A stretch of DNA of 64,000 nucleotides from an uncultured Cohaesibacter sp. (GCF_963676275.1 NZ_OY781091.1:2892775-2956774), one strand, 5' to 3'; positions 47,134-59,014 are shown, numbered from the stretch's first letter. Program-made: numbers and translations. Notes: a model not told the origin generated them from the letters alone.

Positions 47134-48252
47134 ATGAATGGTGTAACGCAGTCGAACCGCTGGAACGGAATGGATTTCGCTCGCGCTGTGTTGATGATTC
47201 TCGGACTGTTTTTTCATGCAGGGCGCATTTATGGCAATGGCGAGAATTGGATCGTCATTTCGGACGAAACCTGTGCCTGCGTTAACGCTGTCGACTATTT
47301 CATTCATAGCTTCAGAATGGAGGCTTTCTATCTGATCGCCGGCTTTTTCTTTGCCCTTGTCTATGAAAAACACCGGCCAAAATTTCTGCGCGATCGACTG
47401 GCCCGCATCGCCATCCCGCTCCTTTTCTGCGGCATATTGATCAATCCTGTCATGCACTATTTCGCCTATGGTTCTGACTATATTACAGGAAAAGACTATA
47501 TCCTTCATGGGCAGTGGATGGAGCATCTCTGGTTTCTGGGCAACCTGACGATCTATATCCTGATCTCCATCCCGGCTTGCAATCTCATCAAAAGCAAGGT
47601 CAAGCTGAACAAGACCCAGCTATTTTATCTTATCCTTCTGGTCGTTCCTCTTGTTGCCGCAGGTTTGAATTTTGCAGCCAATCATATCTATTCAGGGATA
47701 TTCCTGTTTGTGGCGGTGGAATCCATTTTCAACTATTGGCCCTATTATATTCTGGGAATTATATGCTTTTACAACAAGCATATATTCATGGAGATACTGA
47801 ATATCAGAACAATAGTGATAAGCCTTGCCATTTGCGCAGCAATGTTGGCCATCATCGAAATAATGAATATAGTCTCGATAGCGCTAATCTCGAAAATATT
47901 CTATGCCTTGCTGCGCGGCCCGATGGTTCTTCTGGTCCTGTCTTCGCTGATCGTGATCGGCAGCAAGGAAAGCAGGATTGTCAGGAGCTTTTCAGATTCC
48001 AGCTATACGATCTATTTGCTTCATCTGCCGCTCTTTGTCTTTCTCTATCGCGCCATTTTCCAACATACCCATCTGGGAGCCTTGCAGGAATATGCGCTCC
48101 TGATCGCCATCACCTATGCGATATCCTATTGCGTCCACATCTTCATCATCGACAAGAGCCCACTGCTCGGCTTTGCCTTCAACGGCAAGGTCTTCGATCT
48201 TGGACGCTACACCCTTCTGGGCACAAAACGGCAGCAGTCATCCCTGACATAA
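47134..48252 (+). CDS. Acyltransferase 3 family membrane protein
   Basis: A 372-residue polytopic protein with about ten hydrophobic helices. The N-terminal RWNGMDFARAVLMILGLFFHAG contains the family H, and the ends of the protein match Acyl_transf_3/OafA-like O-acyltransferases (SDSSYTIYLLHLPLFVFLYR). Such enzymes add acetyl or succinyl groups to surface polysaccharides, glucans or Nod factor-like sugars. The acceptor is unknown. It is one of two accessory genes between zntB and guaB. Confidence 0.9.
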   Translation: MNGVTQSNRWNGMDFARAVLMILGLFFHAGRIYGNGENWIVISDETCACVNAVDYFIHSFRMEAFYLIAGFFFALVYEKHRPKFLRDRLARIAIPLLFCGILINPVMHYFAYGSDYITGKDYILHGQWMEHLWFLGNLTIYILISIPACNLIKSKVKLNKTQLFYLILLVVPLVAAGLNFAANHIYSGIFLFVAVESIFNYWPYYILGIICFYNKHIFMEILNIRTIVISLAICAAMLAIIEIMNIVSIALISKIFYALLRGPMVLLVLSSLIVIGSKESRIVRSFSDSSYTIYLLHLPLFVFLYRAIFQHTHLGALQEYALLIAITYAISYCVHIFIIDKSPLLGFAFNGKVFDLGRYTLLGTKRQQSSLT

Positions 48253-48536
48253 CCGAAAGCAAAAACGGGACCTGAAGGCCCCGAATTTCCCTTCAAATAA
48301 CTCCCATCGGCTACTTGCCTTGGCTTGCGGCACTCCACGCGGCGACAAGGCAGATGCGCCATCAACTCCTAAAGACTAACCAACATCTCATTGATCATAT
48401 CCAAGTTAGATGTAATCTTTGCGCCTCGGCGGGAAACAACAGGATTCGACCCTGAAGCATCTTGAGAACCTGACGAAGTGGTTAGCGCGAATATAGGTCA
48501 GTAATCATAAGATTAATTCTATTTGGAGAAATGGAT

Positions 48537-49310
48537 ATGCCAATGCAAGCCGCATCTGAACAAACAGAAGACAAAAGCCCAGCAGCTGTTGATTTGCGAG
48601 AACCAGATGTCATCAAGGGCTTGCGCGTTGTAAAGGACATCCTTGACTGCACCGATGAGCAATTGCATTCACGCCAATTCATTCTCAAGAAAATTCTTGA
48701 ATTTGGTATTGCCAGAAACCCGCACGCAACTCAGGCCCGCTGGACAAGATGGCATAACTCAAGCCGGTTCGGAGTAATCCAGTATCCGACCGAATTTGCA
48801 GACTTCATCAAACAGCTACTGACGATAGATATCGAAACAGCCGTCGAGATCGGGGTCTACTGGGGCGCCTCCTCTTATATGATCGCAGCCTTCCTGCAAC
48901 GGATGAACCCCAAACTCAAATATACGATGGTTGATATTAACGATTCCGCCGTTGCCTTTGGCCGCTTTTCAAAGCTGCTTAACCTTGAAAAGCTGATGCC
49001 TGCAACCTCACAGAATCTCCTCGGCCAAAGCTTCGACTTCGTGTTTATTGACGCCGACCACTCCTACATGGGAGCAAAGGGCGATTGGCTCAATGTCGGT
49101 CGCTATGCTCACAAAGCCGTAGCCTTCCATGACATCCACGGACACGAATATGACAAACTCAATGGCGGAGTTGTAAGGGCCTGGAACGAAATCAAAGACG
49201 CATTGGTCATGGACCACAGCATCTTCGAATTTGCCCATAGCCCTGTCAGATGGATGGGCATCGGCCTAGCAGTAAAAGACGACGGCCCGGCATGGCAACG
49301 AAAAGACTGA
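48537..49310 (+). CDS. Class I SAM-dependent methyltransferase, CmcI-like
   Basis: A 257-residue protein with a SAM-binding loop TAVEIGVYWGASSYMIA, the acidic residue in TMVDINDSAV and FVFIDADHSYMGAKGDW, followed by AVAFHDIHGHE. This is the Methyltransf_24/CmcI pattern of methyltransferases acting on small molecules or sugars. Three ATGs lie close together; I chose 48537 because GGAG is eight bases upstream, whereas the ATG at 48531 is only two bases from it. Its neighbour is the acyltransferase. Confidence 0.82.
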   Translation: MPMQAASEQTEDKSPAAVDLREPDVIKGLRVVKDILDCTDEQLHSRQFILKKILEFGIARNPHATQARWTRWHNSSRFGVIQYPTEFADFIKQLLTIDIETAVEIGVYWGASSYMIAAFLQRMNPKLKYTMVDINDSAVAFGRFSKLLNLEKLMPATSQNLLGQSFDFVFIDADHSYMGAKGDWLNVGRYAHKAVAFHDIHGHEYDKLNGGVVRAWNEIKDALVMDHSIFEFAHSPVRWMGIGLAVKDDGPAWQRKD

Positions 49311-49382
49311 TCGTCTTCTGCTTTTCTTCCAATCCAATAAACGGATTGACCAGAAACGCTTTCTCTGAGCACGACCAATAGC

Positions 49383-49426
49383 AAAATGCGGGATTTGCAG
49401 AAACCATTTGGAACCGCAAATCCCGC
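49383..49426 (-). terminator. Rho-independent terminator of guaB
   Basis: TGCGGGATTTGC and GCAAATCCCGCA form a perfect 12-bp stem with a 17-base loop, followed by TTTTGC on the minus strand. Confidence 0.85.
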
Positions 49427-49460
49427 ACCAATCATTCATCTTCACGCGAACAAGCTACGA

Positions 49461-51473
<2,013 letters not shown>

Positions 51474-52064
51474 ATGCCCAACGGAACGGTAAACAGCTTT
51501 CCGCCAATTGTCGCCCGCCTCACGCGCCATCTGCCTCTGCTGCCCCTTGAGCGCCTGATCTCGGAAGTGGCAAACCGAGTCGCAAGCCAGCATCCGGAAT
51601 TTTTCGACCGTCTGGACGAATATGCCAAAAAGTCTTTTGTCATCGTGCCGACTGATCTGGACTGGATCGCCTGCCTGAGCTTTCATAACGAGAAGGTGCA
51701 GCTCCGCCTCTCCCGCTCGCTGGAAAGCTTTGCCAACAGGGATGTCACCGTCACTGCCCCCTTCTTTTCACTGGTCAGCCTGCTGGACGGCGAGGAAGAT
51801 GGCGATGCGCTGTTCTTCTCGCGCGATCTGACCATTGAAGGCGACACCGAGGCCGTACTGGCCCTGCGCAATGCGCTGGACGACGCAGAGATCGACTTCG
51901 TGCATGAATGCTCCGCCATTGCCGGTCCACTCAGCCAGCCGCTGGAAGCCGGTGGCAAGCGCCTGATCGCCTTGTTGAAGAAAAGCCCGCTGATGCGAGG
52001 TAAACAGGAAGAAGGCGCAACAGCGCCCATGATGGATGGCATGCCGGGACCATACCCGACCTGA
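51474..52064 (+). CDS. ubiT: UbiT, SCP2-domain lipid-binding accessory factor
   Basis: A 196-residue protein with an SCP2 sterol-carrier-type domain (about residues 40-150). UbiT supports oxygen-independent ubiquinone synthesis by binding the pathway's lipid intermediates. The start is ATG 51474, preceded by GGGGGAG at seven bases; the longer frame is not supported. It is 34 bp before ubiU in the same direction. Confidence 0.9.
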   Translation: MPNGTVNSFPPIVARLTRHLPLLPLERLISEVANRVASQHPEFFDRLDEYAKKSFVIVPTDLDWIACLSFHNEKVQLRLSRSLESFANRDVTVTAPFFSLVSLLDGEEDGDALFFSRDLTIEGDTEAVLALRNALDDAEIDFVHECSAIAGPLSQPLEAGGKRLIALLKKSPLMRGKQEEGATAPMMDGMPGPYPT

Positions 52065-52098
52065 TCGAACCCAAAGCCAAGCCCTGGAATAGAAACCT

Positions 52099-53094
52099 AT
52101 GACACAAAAAGCCATGGAACTGGTCTGCCCAGCCGGCACCCCGGCCGCGCTGCGAACCGCAGTTGATGCCGGTGCCGACACGATATATTGCGGCTTTCGC
52201 GACCAGACCAACGCCCGCAACTTTCCGGGCCTCAATTTTTCACGCAAGGAAATGCAACAAGGCATTGAATATGCGGGAAAAAATGGTGCCAAAGTGTTGG
52301 TCGCCGTCAACACCTTCGCGCAGGCTGGCAATATGGAACTGTGGTATCAGGCCATTGATGATGTCGCGGCATCCGATGCCCATGCCATCATTCTGGCTGA
52401 TATCGGCCTGCTGGACTATGCCGCCAGCAAGCATCCAGATTTGCGCGTTCATCTCTCCGTTCAGGCGGCCGCTGCCAATGCCGACATGATCAACTATTAT
52501 GCCAGCGAATTCGGTGCCAAACGCGTGGTCCTGCCGCGGGTTCTGACCGTGCAGGAAATTGCCGCGATCAACAGGGAGATCACCTGCGAGACGGAAGTCT
52601 TCATTTTTGGTGGCCTTTGCGTCATGGCCGAGGGGCGCTGCTCGCTCTCCTCCTATTGCACCGGCAAATCGCCCAACATCAACGGCGTCTGTTCGCCCCC
52701 CGGCTCGGTCAAATATGAAGACCACGGCACCCATCTGGAAAGCAGGCTGGATGGCATCACCATCAACCAGTATCCCAAGGGCGAAGCTGCCGCCTACCCG
52801 ACCCTGTGCAAGGGGCGGTTCGAATCGCTGGGCGAGACCGGCTATGTATTTGAAGATCCGGTAAGCCTGAATGCCGCCCAGATCCTGCCACAGCTACAGG
52901 ATGCCGGCGTCACAGCGCTCAAGATCGAAGGGCGCCAGCGCGGCAAGGCCTATATGGCACAGGTGGTCAAGAGCTTCCGGCAGGCCGTGGATGCGGTCGC
53001 TAAGGGCCAGAGCATCAATCTCGACATCCTGCTGGCTCCACTCACCGAAGGCCAGAAGAGCACCAAGGGCTCTTACCAGAAGACCTGGCGCTAA
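52099..53094 (+). CDS. ubiU: UbiU, U32-family iron-sulfur protein for anaerobic ubiquinone synthesis
   Basis: A 331-residue U32 peptidase-fold protein. The four cysteines C174, C181, C198 and C237 have the spacing (7, 17, 39) of the 4Fe-4S ligands C169, C176, C193, C232 of E. coli UbiU. UbiU and UbiV together hydroxylate the ubiquinone ring without oxygen, using prephenate as donor. The N-terminal MELVCPAGTPAALRTAVDAGAD is the U32 signature. Confidence 0.95.
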   Translation: MTQKAMELVCPAGTPAALRTAVDAGADTIYCGFRDQTNARNFPGLNFSRKEMQQGIEYAGKNGAKVLVAVNTFAQAGNMELWYQAIDDVAASDAHAIILADIGLLDYAASKHPDLRVHLSVQAAAANADMINYYASEFGAKRVVLPRVLTVQEIAAINREITCETEVFIFGGLCVMAEGRCSLSSYCTGKSPNINGVCSPPGSVKYEDHGTHLESRLDGITINQYPKGEAAAYPTLCKGRFESLGETGYVFEDPVSLNAAQILPQLQDAGVTALKIEGRQRGKAYMAQVVKSFRQAVDAVAKGQSINLDILLAPLTEGQKSTKGSYQKTWR

Positions 53095-53111
53095 GAGGAA
53101 GGCAAGCGAAG

Positions 53112-54023
53112 ATGAAAAACACAGAACTGACCCTTGGCCCCTGCCTCTTCAACTGGTCGGAAGCGGACTGGCGCGACTTCTATTTCAGGATGGCTGATGA
53201 AGCCGATTTTGACCTGATCTATATCGGCGAGGCGGTCTGCTCAAAGCGCCTGCCCTTCCGCAATAATGTCCTGCCGGACATTCTCGAACGCATGGAAGCG
53301 GCAGGCAAGAAGGTGATCATCTCCACCCTCGCCCTTGTCACCACCAAGCCCGAGCGCAAGGTGTTGAAAGAGCAGTGCGAGCAGGATAGCTGGATGGTCG
53401 AAGCCAATGACCTGACCGCGCTGGCCTTTCTCAAGGATCGCAAATTCACCATCGGCCCCTATGTCAATGTCTATAACGAGGCCACAATCCATTCGCTGAC
53501 CGCTCGCGGTGCCGTGCGTTTCGTGATGCCGCCCGAAGTGCCAGCCCAAACCATCGCCCAACTGATCAGGGCCGCGCCGGAACCCGAATATGAAATGCAG
53601 GTCTTCGGCCGCCTGCCGCTGGCTCTCTCGGCCCGCTGCTACCATGCCCGCCTGCATAACCTGCACAAGGACAGCTGCCGCTTTGTCTGCGATCAGGATC
53701 CGGACGGACGCGACGTCAAGAGCCTTACAGGTCAGCCCTTCCTAGCCGTCAATGGCATCCAGACCATGTCCTACGGTTCCCAACTGTTGCTCGAAGAGCT
53801 TCCTGCTCTGGCCGAAGCCGGAGTGACAGCCTTCCGCCTCTCCCCTCATACGGGCGACATGCTGGGCGTTGCCCGCCTGTTCCGCGCGGTGATGAAGGGA
53901 GAAATGGCCGCATCCGAAGCCCGCATCAGGATGGGCGAATTGATGCCTGAGCACGACTTCATCAATGGCTATAGTCACGGCGCACCGGGCATGGCACAGA
54001 TAGAAGAGGCACTGGCTCTCTAG
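53112..54023 (+). CDS. ubiV: UbiV, U32-family iron-sulfur protein for anaerobic ubiquinone synthesis
   Basis: A 303-residue partner of UbiU. The cysteines C43, C176, C189 and C193 correspond to C39, C180, C193 and C197 of E. coli UbiV (last three spaced 13 and 4 in both). RCYHARLHNLHKDSCRFVC holds the last three. The gene follows ubiU by 17 bp, completing a ubiT-ubiU-ubiV operon. Confidence 0.95.
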   Translation: MKNTELTLGPCLFNWSEADWRDFYFRMADEADFDLIYIGEAVCSKRLPFRNNVLPDILERMEAAGKKVIISTLALVTTKPERKVLKEQCEQDSWMVEANDLTALAFLKDRKFTIGPYVNVYNEATIHSLTARGAVRFVMPPEVPAQTIAQLIRAAPEPEYEMQVFGRLPLALSARCYHARLHNLHKDSCRFVCDQDPDGRDVKSLTGQPFLAVNGIQTMSYGSQLLLEELPALAEAGVTAFRLSPHTGDMLGVARLFRAVMKGEMAASEARIRMGELMPEHDFINGYSHGAPGMAQIEEALAL

Positions 54024-54079
54024 CTTCCCCGCAACGGGCAAAAGCGAGCGTGGCACAGACGACAAAAAACCGGGCAAAC

Positions 54080-54108
54080 AAAAACGGGCACCAGCATGCT
54101 GGTACCCG
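54080..54108 (-). terminator. Rho-independent terminator of the Sel1-like gene
   Basis: CGGGTACCAGC and GCTGGTGCCCG (minus strand, one mismatch) form a palindrome followed by TTTTTG. The plus strand has no T-run, so it serves the minus-strand gene more than ubiV. Confidence 0.6.
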
Positions 54109-54214
54109 CTAATCATGATTTGTCATTTTGATATCCGTTTGCACGCGATCTTTCGAAATATCCTCGCGCAAGAACCCGGTCGCATTGTGTCCCTGGCGAG
54201 TGAAACGAAAAATC

Positions 54215-54481
54215 CTAGTGCAGACGAATCCACTCCCGCGCTTCACGCAGAGCCTTGGCGACTTCCAAACTGGACATTTCCTCGGCCAGTTCCTGCCGAC
54301 GGATCGCAGCTTCCACGACACCCTTCATTGCAGCCAGGTTGAACCATTTATGGGCAGCAATCAGGTCTGGCTCGCCATTGTCACCAATTGAATGGGACAA
54401 TCCCAGCTGAAAGAAAACCTCACCGGTTGCTTCCTTGCCAGAGCCGTAAAGCTCGCTTGCGTCAAATTCCATCCGTGCCAT
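54215..54481 (-). CDS. Short Sel1-repeat-like protein
   Basis: An 88-residue cytoplasmic protein with one Sel1-type helix pair (AHKWFNLAAMKGVVEAAIRRQELAEEMS). Very similar short proteins are widespread in Rhizobiales, with a conserved HKWFN and a REAREW end. No function is assigned. Its C-terminus ends REAREWIRLH. Confidence 0.85.
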   Translation of the reverse strand: MARMEFDASELYGSGKEATGEVFFQLGLSHSIGDNGEPDLIAAHKWFNLAAMKGVVEAAIRRQELAEEMSSLEVAKALREAREWIRLH

Positions 54482-54866
54482 TTTATTTCCCCGTTTTCAT
54501 ATCCGGCCCGTTTCCAAGCCTTTGTTCGAAAGGCGATTTCGCCCGTTCTGATATGTTCAATGGTGAAATAAATCTCTCAATTCGGCGTAAACCGGATTGG
54601 TTACCGCAATTAAAACAAAAGGTTACACGAGCGTAAACTTAACTTTCCCTCAACCCTGACTTTGGCAGCTTTCGGCCAAGATTGGATAAAATTCGAAAAA
54701 AATCCGAATGACTGCCCTAACCTTTTGGCAACCATAGGAGTCTTTTTCAACAAGCCATTCCTAAGCATGTCCCCTCACGGACAGCATCAGTCACAGGATA
54801 GAAACCCGCGCCGATCAAACAAAAAAGGCACCCCGTAGGGTGCCTTCGGCTCGCATGGCTCTTTGT
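54482..54866. other. Intergenic region between the GST gene and the Sel1-like gene
   Basis: 385 bp with no credible gene. The part near 54490-54660 presumably carries the promoter of the Sel1-like gene, and the GST terminator lies at the other end. Confidence 0.4.
54821..54844 (-). terminator. Rho-independent terminator of the GST gene
   Basis: A seven-base-pair stem GGCACCC/GGGTGCC with a four-base loop is followed on the minus strand by TTTTTTG. Confidence 0.85.
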
Positions 54867-55574
54867 CTAGCGTGCCCGCTGATTGAACAGCACCGACTGG
54901 GCATCCTTGTCCTTTGCCAGATCGAATTTGGCCCGATCTTCCTTGCCGATCGCCAGACCGACCTTGACCGCCTCACGCTCATTGAGCGCATTGAACCAGC
55001 GTTTGACATGAGGGAACTCGTCTAGGTCGATACCTTGACGTTCATGCGGCACGACCCAGCCGACAATGGCCATATCCGCAATGGAATAATCACCGGCCAC
55101 ATAATCCTGCCCCTTGAGCGCCTTGTTCAAAACGCCATAAAGCCGGTGGGTCTCGTTGCGATAGCGGTTGATGGCATATTCGATCTTTTCCGGCGCATAG
55201 GTGCCGAAATGATGATTCTGCCCCAGCATCGGACCAAATCCGCCCATTTGCCACATGAGCCATTGTTCAACCTCAACCCGTCCGCGCTCATCCTCAGGCA
55301 TGAAACGCCCGAATTTGCGTGCCAGATAAAGCAGGATGGCCCCGGATTCGAAAACCGATATCGGCGCACCGCCCGGCCCTTCCGGATCGACAATGGCCGG
55401 CATCTTGTTATTGGGAGAAATGGCCAGAAAATTCGGTTTGAACTGGTCTCCTGCACCAATATTGATCATGTTGATCTCATAAGGCACGCCAAGCTCTTCG
55501 AGCATGATGGTGATTTTCCAGCCATTTGGTGTCGGCCAGTAATAGAGATCAATCGGCTTTGTTTGTTCTGTCAT
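54867..55574 (-). CDS. Glutathione S-transferase family protein (Ure2p/YghU-like)
   Basis: A 235-residue protein with a thioredoxin-fold N-terminal domain (YYWPTPNGWKITIMLEELG, then NKMPAIVD and SVFESGAILLYLA for the glutathione site) and a C-terminal helical domain. The N-terminal pattern is that of the Nu/Ure2p-like GSTs, which are disulfide-bond reductases more than classical conjugating enzymes. Start at ATG 55574; the 20 extra residues of the longer frame lack GST character. Confidence 0.9.
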   Translation of the reverse strand: MTEQTKPIDLYYWPTPNGWKITIMLEELGVPYEINMINIGAGDQFKPNFLAISPNNKMPAIVDPEGPGGAPISVFESGAILLYLARKFGRFMPEDERGRVEVEQWLMWQMGGFGPMLGQNHHFGTYAPEKIEYAINRYRNETHRLYGVLNKALKGQDYVAGDYSIADMAIVGWVVPHERQGIDLDEFPHVKRWFNALNEREAVKVGLAIGKEDRAKFDLAKDKDAQSVLFNQRAR

Positions 55575-55715
55575 GCTTACGCCCTGTGAATGGAAAATGA
55601 GACGGCTCGCCCACGGAGATAATCTTTCAATCAATGTAGGGAAATTTTTCCCTCCCTACAATCATTCTCATGCAATCTCGCCAGCCAACAAGCCTTTCCC
55701 ACATCTCGACATCAA

Positions 55716-56312
55716 TCAGAAAAGCTCCCAAAAGGCGCTGAGATCCATCGCCTCCATCCCGGTGAAATAGGGATGCGCCACAATGAGCACGCCATAGACA
55801 ACACAGGAGATCAGCACGATCCTGATCTCGGTGCCCCATGATTTGACAGCCGGGGGCACATAGACCCCGTCGCGGCGGTTCGACCCCAATATGGAAATCA
55901 CCGCCCAGATCAGCAGGCCGCCAAACAGCACCAACGAACGCTGGTCATTATTGACCAGCAAATGACCAACAGACCAGAGCACCAGGCCCGTCAGCATCGG
56001 ATTGCGAATGACACGGCGAATGCGGCTTGGAGCCTTTGCCGCTCCGAAAAGAATGATCGAGAAAAGCAGCAGAAGATGGGTCAGATGACGGGTCCAGTCT
56101 TCATCATAAATATCCCCGATATAGCCAGCCTCTCCCGCCGCCCGCCAGCCAAACACCATCAAGACCAGTGAAAGCACAATCAAAAGCGTGAACAGCCCCT
56201 TATAGGGTCCCTCTCCCATCCGGTCGACCAGACCAGCGCGCACCGTGGGAAGCAAAATCGGAAAGAGATGCACCACTGACCACAGCAGCACACCAAAAAT
56301 CAACATGGTCAT
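55716..56312 (-). CDS. NnrU family membrane protein (copy 2)
   Basis: A 198-residue protein with about six transmembrane segments, beginning LIFGVLLWSVVHLFPILLP and containing TRHLTHLLLLFSIILFGAAKAPSRIRR and RNPMLTGLVLWSVGHLLVNND, typical NnrU features. It is distinct in sequence from copy 1 (33.8-34.4 kb). AGGA precedes the ATG by seven bases. It lies upstream of the GST gene on the same strand. Confidence 0.88.
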   Translation of the reverse strand: MTMLIFGVLLWSVVHLFPILLPTVRAGLVDRMGEGPYKGLFTLLIVLSLVLMVFGWRAAGEAGYIGDIYDEDWTRHLTHLLLLFSIILFGAAKAPSRIRRVIRNPMLTGLVLWSVGHLLVNNDQRSLVLFGGLLIWAVISILGSNRRDGVYVPPAVKSWGTEIRIVLISCVVYGVLIVAHPYFTGMEAMDLSAFWELF

Positions 56313-56465
56313 TGTCAGGTCCTTTTATAAAGATCAGCGCGGGTCACACCCCACCAAATAGTTATCGCAATAACTATAACGCTGTTTCTCTACCTTTGCC
56401 AGCCCCGGAAAGCACGTAGGTAGAAGAGATCAGCCCTTTCCCCGCTGAAAGTAGAAATGGCAAGC

Positions 56466-56499
56466 AAACAAAAGGGTGCGACGGAAAACCATCGCACCC
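56466..56499 (-). terminator. Rho-independent terminator of the small envelope gene pair
   Basis: An eight-base-pair stem GGGTGCGA/TCGCACCC with a ten-base loop is followed on the minus strand by TTTTGTTTG. It begins 36 bp after the stop codon of the 142-residue gene. Confidence 0.85.
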
Positions 56500-56534
56500 T
56501 TTCATGTCATTCATTTGAATAATTCACCGCATAT

Positions 56535-56963
56535 TTAGAACTGCCCGGAAGGAGACATCGGAAGCTCGACCTGTCCTTTCTCAAGAGCTTGCAGTTGGGT
56601 TTGAAAAGATGGATCTTGAATCCGACGAATTAGCTCCGGCAATTTATAGGCACTAATATCAATTTCTTCTGATGCCGTTGCGATTACGTCCTCGCGAAAT
56701 CCTGCTGGAGATACTTCAGGCAATTGAATACGGGCACTACAATAGGCCACGGCACTTCGTATACCCTTTGCCTTGTCCGGATTATCATTTAGATAATCAG
56801 CATACTCGACTTGAAAGCGCTCCAGAAGAAACAACGCCACCTCCCAGTCCCCTTGCTGATACTGCTCGACAGCCAGTTTATAAAGTTGGCTGTTGAGGTC
56901 AGCCCGTGCTGGCGTCCAAGAAAACAAAAAACATGCTCCAATGAGTAAAAACTTTGAATTCAT
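56535..56963 (-). CDS. Exported protein of unknown function
   Basis: A 142-residue protein with a clear signal peptide (KFLLIGACFLFSWTPARA, cleavage probably after ARA). The mature part has a TPR-like stretch (LYKLAVEQYQQGDWEVALFLLERF) and an acidic remainder. No family is recognised. The next gene upstream is 45 bp away on the same strand, so they form a two-gene unit with one terminator. Confidence 0.65.
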   Translation of the reverse strand: MNSKFLLIGACFLFSWTPARADLNSQLYKLAVEQYQQGDWEVALFLLERFQVEYADYLNDNPDKAKGIRSAVAYCSARIQLPEVSPAGFREDVIATASEEIDISAYKLPELIRRIQDPSFQTQLQALEKGQVELPMSPSGQF

Positions 56964-57008
56964 TACATCCCCTTTTGCTCGCTAGAAATAATTGGTCTGA
57001 TGACAAAT

Positions 57009-57332
57009 TCAGTTCTTTGGAAGTTCAGGAGGCGCGTCAATTTTCCCGATCGTTTCCGTATCGCCTTTCTGGGTTTTCGAATAGTTCATATCCAAACCTC
57101 TGACGACAACGAAGACAACAATCATTGCACCAAGTACAGCAAAAAACGTGCCCGGAGCGGCCTTTTTCAAAACCAGACTATTCTGGCTAAACTCGAGCTT
57201 CAGATCCCCTGCATGCCCCCAGATATTTGCCATGAAAAGCTTATATCCGAAATAGGCAAAGCTAAGGCCAACCAGAAGGCTGAGTATCTTGTAGGAAGTA
57301 GATGCTATAATTAAAACCGAGACCGCATTCAT
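57009..57332 (-). CDS. Small membrane protein of unknown function
   Basis: A 107-residue protein with two hydrophobic segments (about residues 4-30 and 65-85) and a charged C-terminus. I chose the ATG at 57332; a longer form from GTG 57440 would add a signal-like N-terminus with two cysteines but lacks a ribosome binding site. It is unrecognised. Base composition is more AT-rich than the neighbouring gatB. Confidence 0.55.
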   Translation of the reverse strand: MNAVSVLIIASTSYKILSLLVGLSFAYFGYKLFMANIWGHAGDLKLEFSQNSLVLKKAAPGTFFAVLGAMIVVFVVVRGLDMNYSKTQKGDTETIGKIDAPPELPKN

Positions 57333-57481
57333 TTGCTCACTCTTGGCAATGCAAAAATTACACGCAATATTAGTATTATTACCAAATGCACCAAAATTGA
57401 GCAACAAAAAAATGGAGGCAACAATCAGTTGCCTCCACACTAAAGACTGTCAAAACGTGAAAGCTCCAGCAGCCCGCAATC

Positions 57482-58945
57482 CTAAAGCCCCAGCTTGTCT
57501 TTCAGGATCTGGTTGACAGCCTGCGGGTTGGCCTTGCCCTGCGAAGCCTTCATCACCTGCCCGACAAACCAGCCGATAAGGCCCGGCTTTTCCTTGACCT
57601 TCTCGACCTGATCAGGGTTGTTGGCGATGATCTCGTCGACAATAGCCTCGATAGCGCCGGTGTCGGTTACCTGCTTCATGCCTTTTTCTTCGACGATCTT
57701 TGCCGGATCTCCACCTTCGGTCCAGACGATCTCGAACAGATCCTTGGCGATCTTGCCCGAAATATCCCCCGCCTTGATCAGATCGACAATCTGGCCCAGC
57801 TGATCGGCAGAAACAGGGCTGGCATCGATATCCAGCTGTTCCTTGTTGACCCGGCCAAGCCATTCGTTGATGACCCAGTTGGCAGCCAACTGCGCATCGC
57901 GTCCCTCGGCAACCTTCTCGAAGAAGACGGCAAGGCGCTTGGAAGCCACCAGCACCGAAGCATCATACGGCTTCAGGCCGAGATCGGAAATGAAGCGATC
58001 GCGCTTGTCGTCAGGAAGCTCGGGAAGATCCTTGCGCAGCTCTTCGACATAGGCGTCGTCAAATTCCAGCGGCAGCAGATCGGGATCGGGGAAATAACGA
58101 TAGTCATGCGCCTCTTCCTTGGAGCGCATGGAGCGTGTCTCGCCCTTCTTGGGATCATAGAGACGGGTTTCCTGATCGATGGAACCACCGTCTTCCAGAA
58201 TGGCAATCTGGCGACGGGCCTCATATTCGATGGCCTGCCCGATGAAGCGAATCGAGTTCATGTTCTTCAGCTCACAGCGGGTGCCGAACGGCTCACCGGG
58301 GCGACGCACCGATACGTTGACGTCAGCGCGCATGGAGCCTTCTTCCATGTTGCCATCCGAGGTCCCCAGATAGCGCACGATGGTCCGCATCTTGGTCATA
58401 TAGGCCTTCGCTTCCTCGGAGGAGCGGATGTCCGGCTTGGACACGATCTCCATCAAGGCGACGCCGGAGCGGTTCAGATCCACAAAGGACATGGTCGGAT
58501 GCTGGTCATGCATTGACTTGCCCGCATCCTGTTCCAGATGCAGACGCTCGACGCCGACCCGCACTTCCTCGCCGTCCAGCATATGCAGAACGACTTCCCC
58601 TTCACCGACGATCGGATCCTTATATTGCGAGATCTGATAGCCCTGCGGCAGGTCTGGATAGAAATAGTTCTTGCGGTCAAACAGCGAACGGTTGTTGATC
58701 TTGGCCTTGAGGCCAAGCCCGGTGCGGATGGCCTGACGCACGCATTCCTCGTTGATGACCGGCAGCATGCCGGGCATGGCGGCATCAACGAAACTCACAT
58801 GCGCATTGGCTTCGCCACCGAACAAGGTGGAAGAGCCGGAGAAAAGTTTTGCCTCAGAGGCGACCTGAGCATGGATTTCCATGCCGACGACCACTTCCCA
58901 GTCGCCGGTAGCCCCCTTGATCAGTTTGCTGGACGCTTCAGCCAT
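57482..58945 (-). CDS. gatB: Asp/Glu-tRNA amidotransferase subunit GatB
   Basis: Kinase/amidation subunit of GatCAB, which converts Glu-tRNA-Gln and Asp-tRNA-Asn to the amide forms. Segments [40 protein letters not shown] and the C-terminal YqeY-like tail ([24 protein letters not shown]) are diagnostic. Length 487. ATG 58945 has AGGA seven bases upstream; a longer TTG-initiated frame exists. Confidence 0.96.
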   Translation of the reverse strand: MAEASSKLIKGATGDWEVVVGMEIHAQVASEAKLFSGSSTLFGGEANAHVSFVDAAMPGMLPVINEECVRQAIRTGLGLKAKINNRSLFDRKNYFYPDLPQGYQISQYKDPIVGEGEVVLHMLDGEEVRVGVERLHLEQDAGKSMHDQHPTMSFVDLNRSGVALMEIVSKPDIRSSEEAKAYMTKMRTIVRYLGTSDGNMEEGSMRADVNVSVRRPGEPFGTRCELKNMNSIRFIGQAIEYEARRQIAILEDGGSIDQETRLYDPKKGETRSMRSKEEAHDYRYFPDPDLLPLEFDDAYVEELRKDLPELPDDKRDRFISDLGLKPYDASVLVASKRLAVFFEKVAEGRDAQLAANWVINEWLGRVNKEQLDIDASPVSADQLGQIVDLIKAGDISGKIAKDLFEIVWTEGGDPAKIVEEKGMKQVTDTGAIEAIVDEIIANNPDQVEKVKEKPGLIGWFVGQVMKASQGKANPQAVNQILKDKLGL

Positions 58946-59014
58946 ATTCTCGTCCTCAGCTTTCAATATCGGAGCGCATGAAGCTGCTCCTGATTAAAAT
59001 GGCGGCGCATGGTT

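Noticed and set aside
48260-48530. Imperfect hairpin GGGACC-TGAA-GGCCCC after the acyltransferase gene as a terminator
   Set aside because: Contains an internal mismatch and only AATTT afterwards; too weak to list as a feature.
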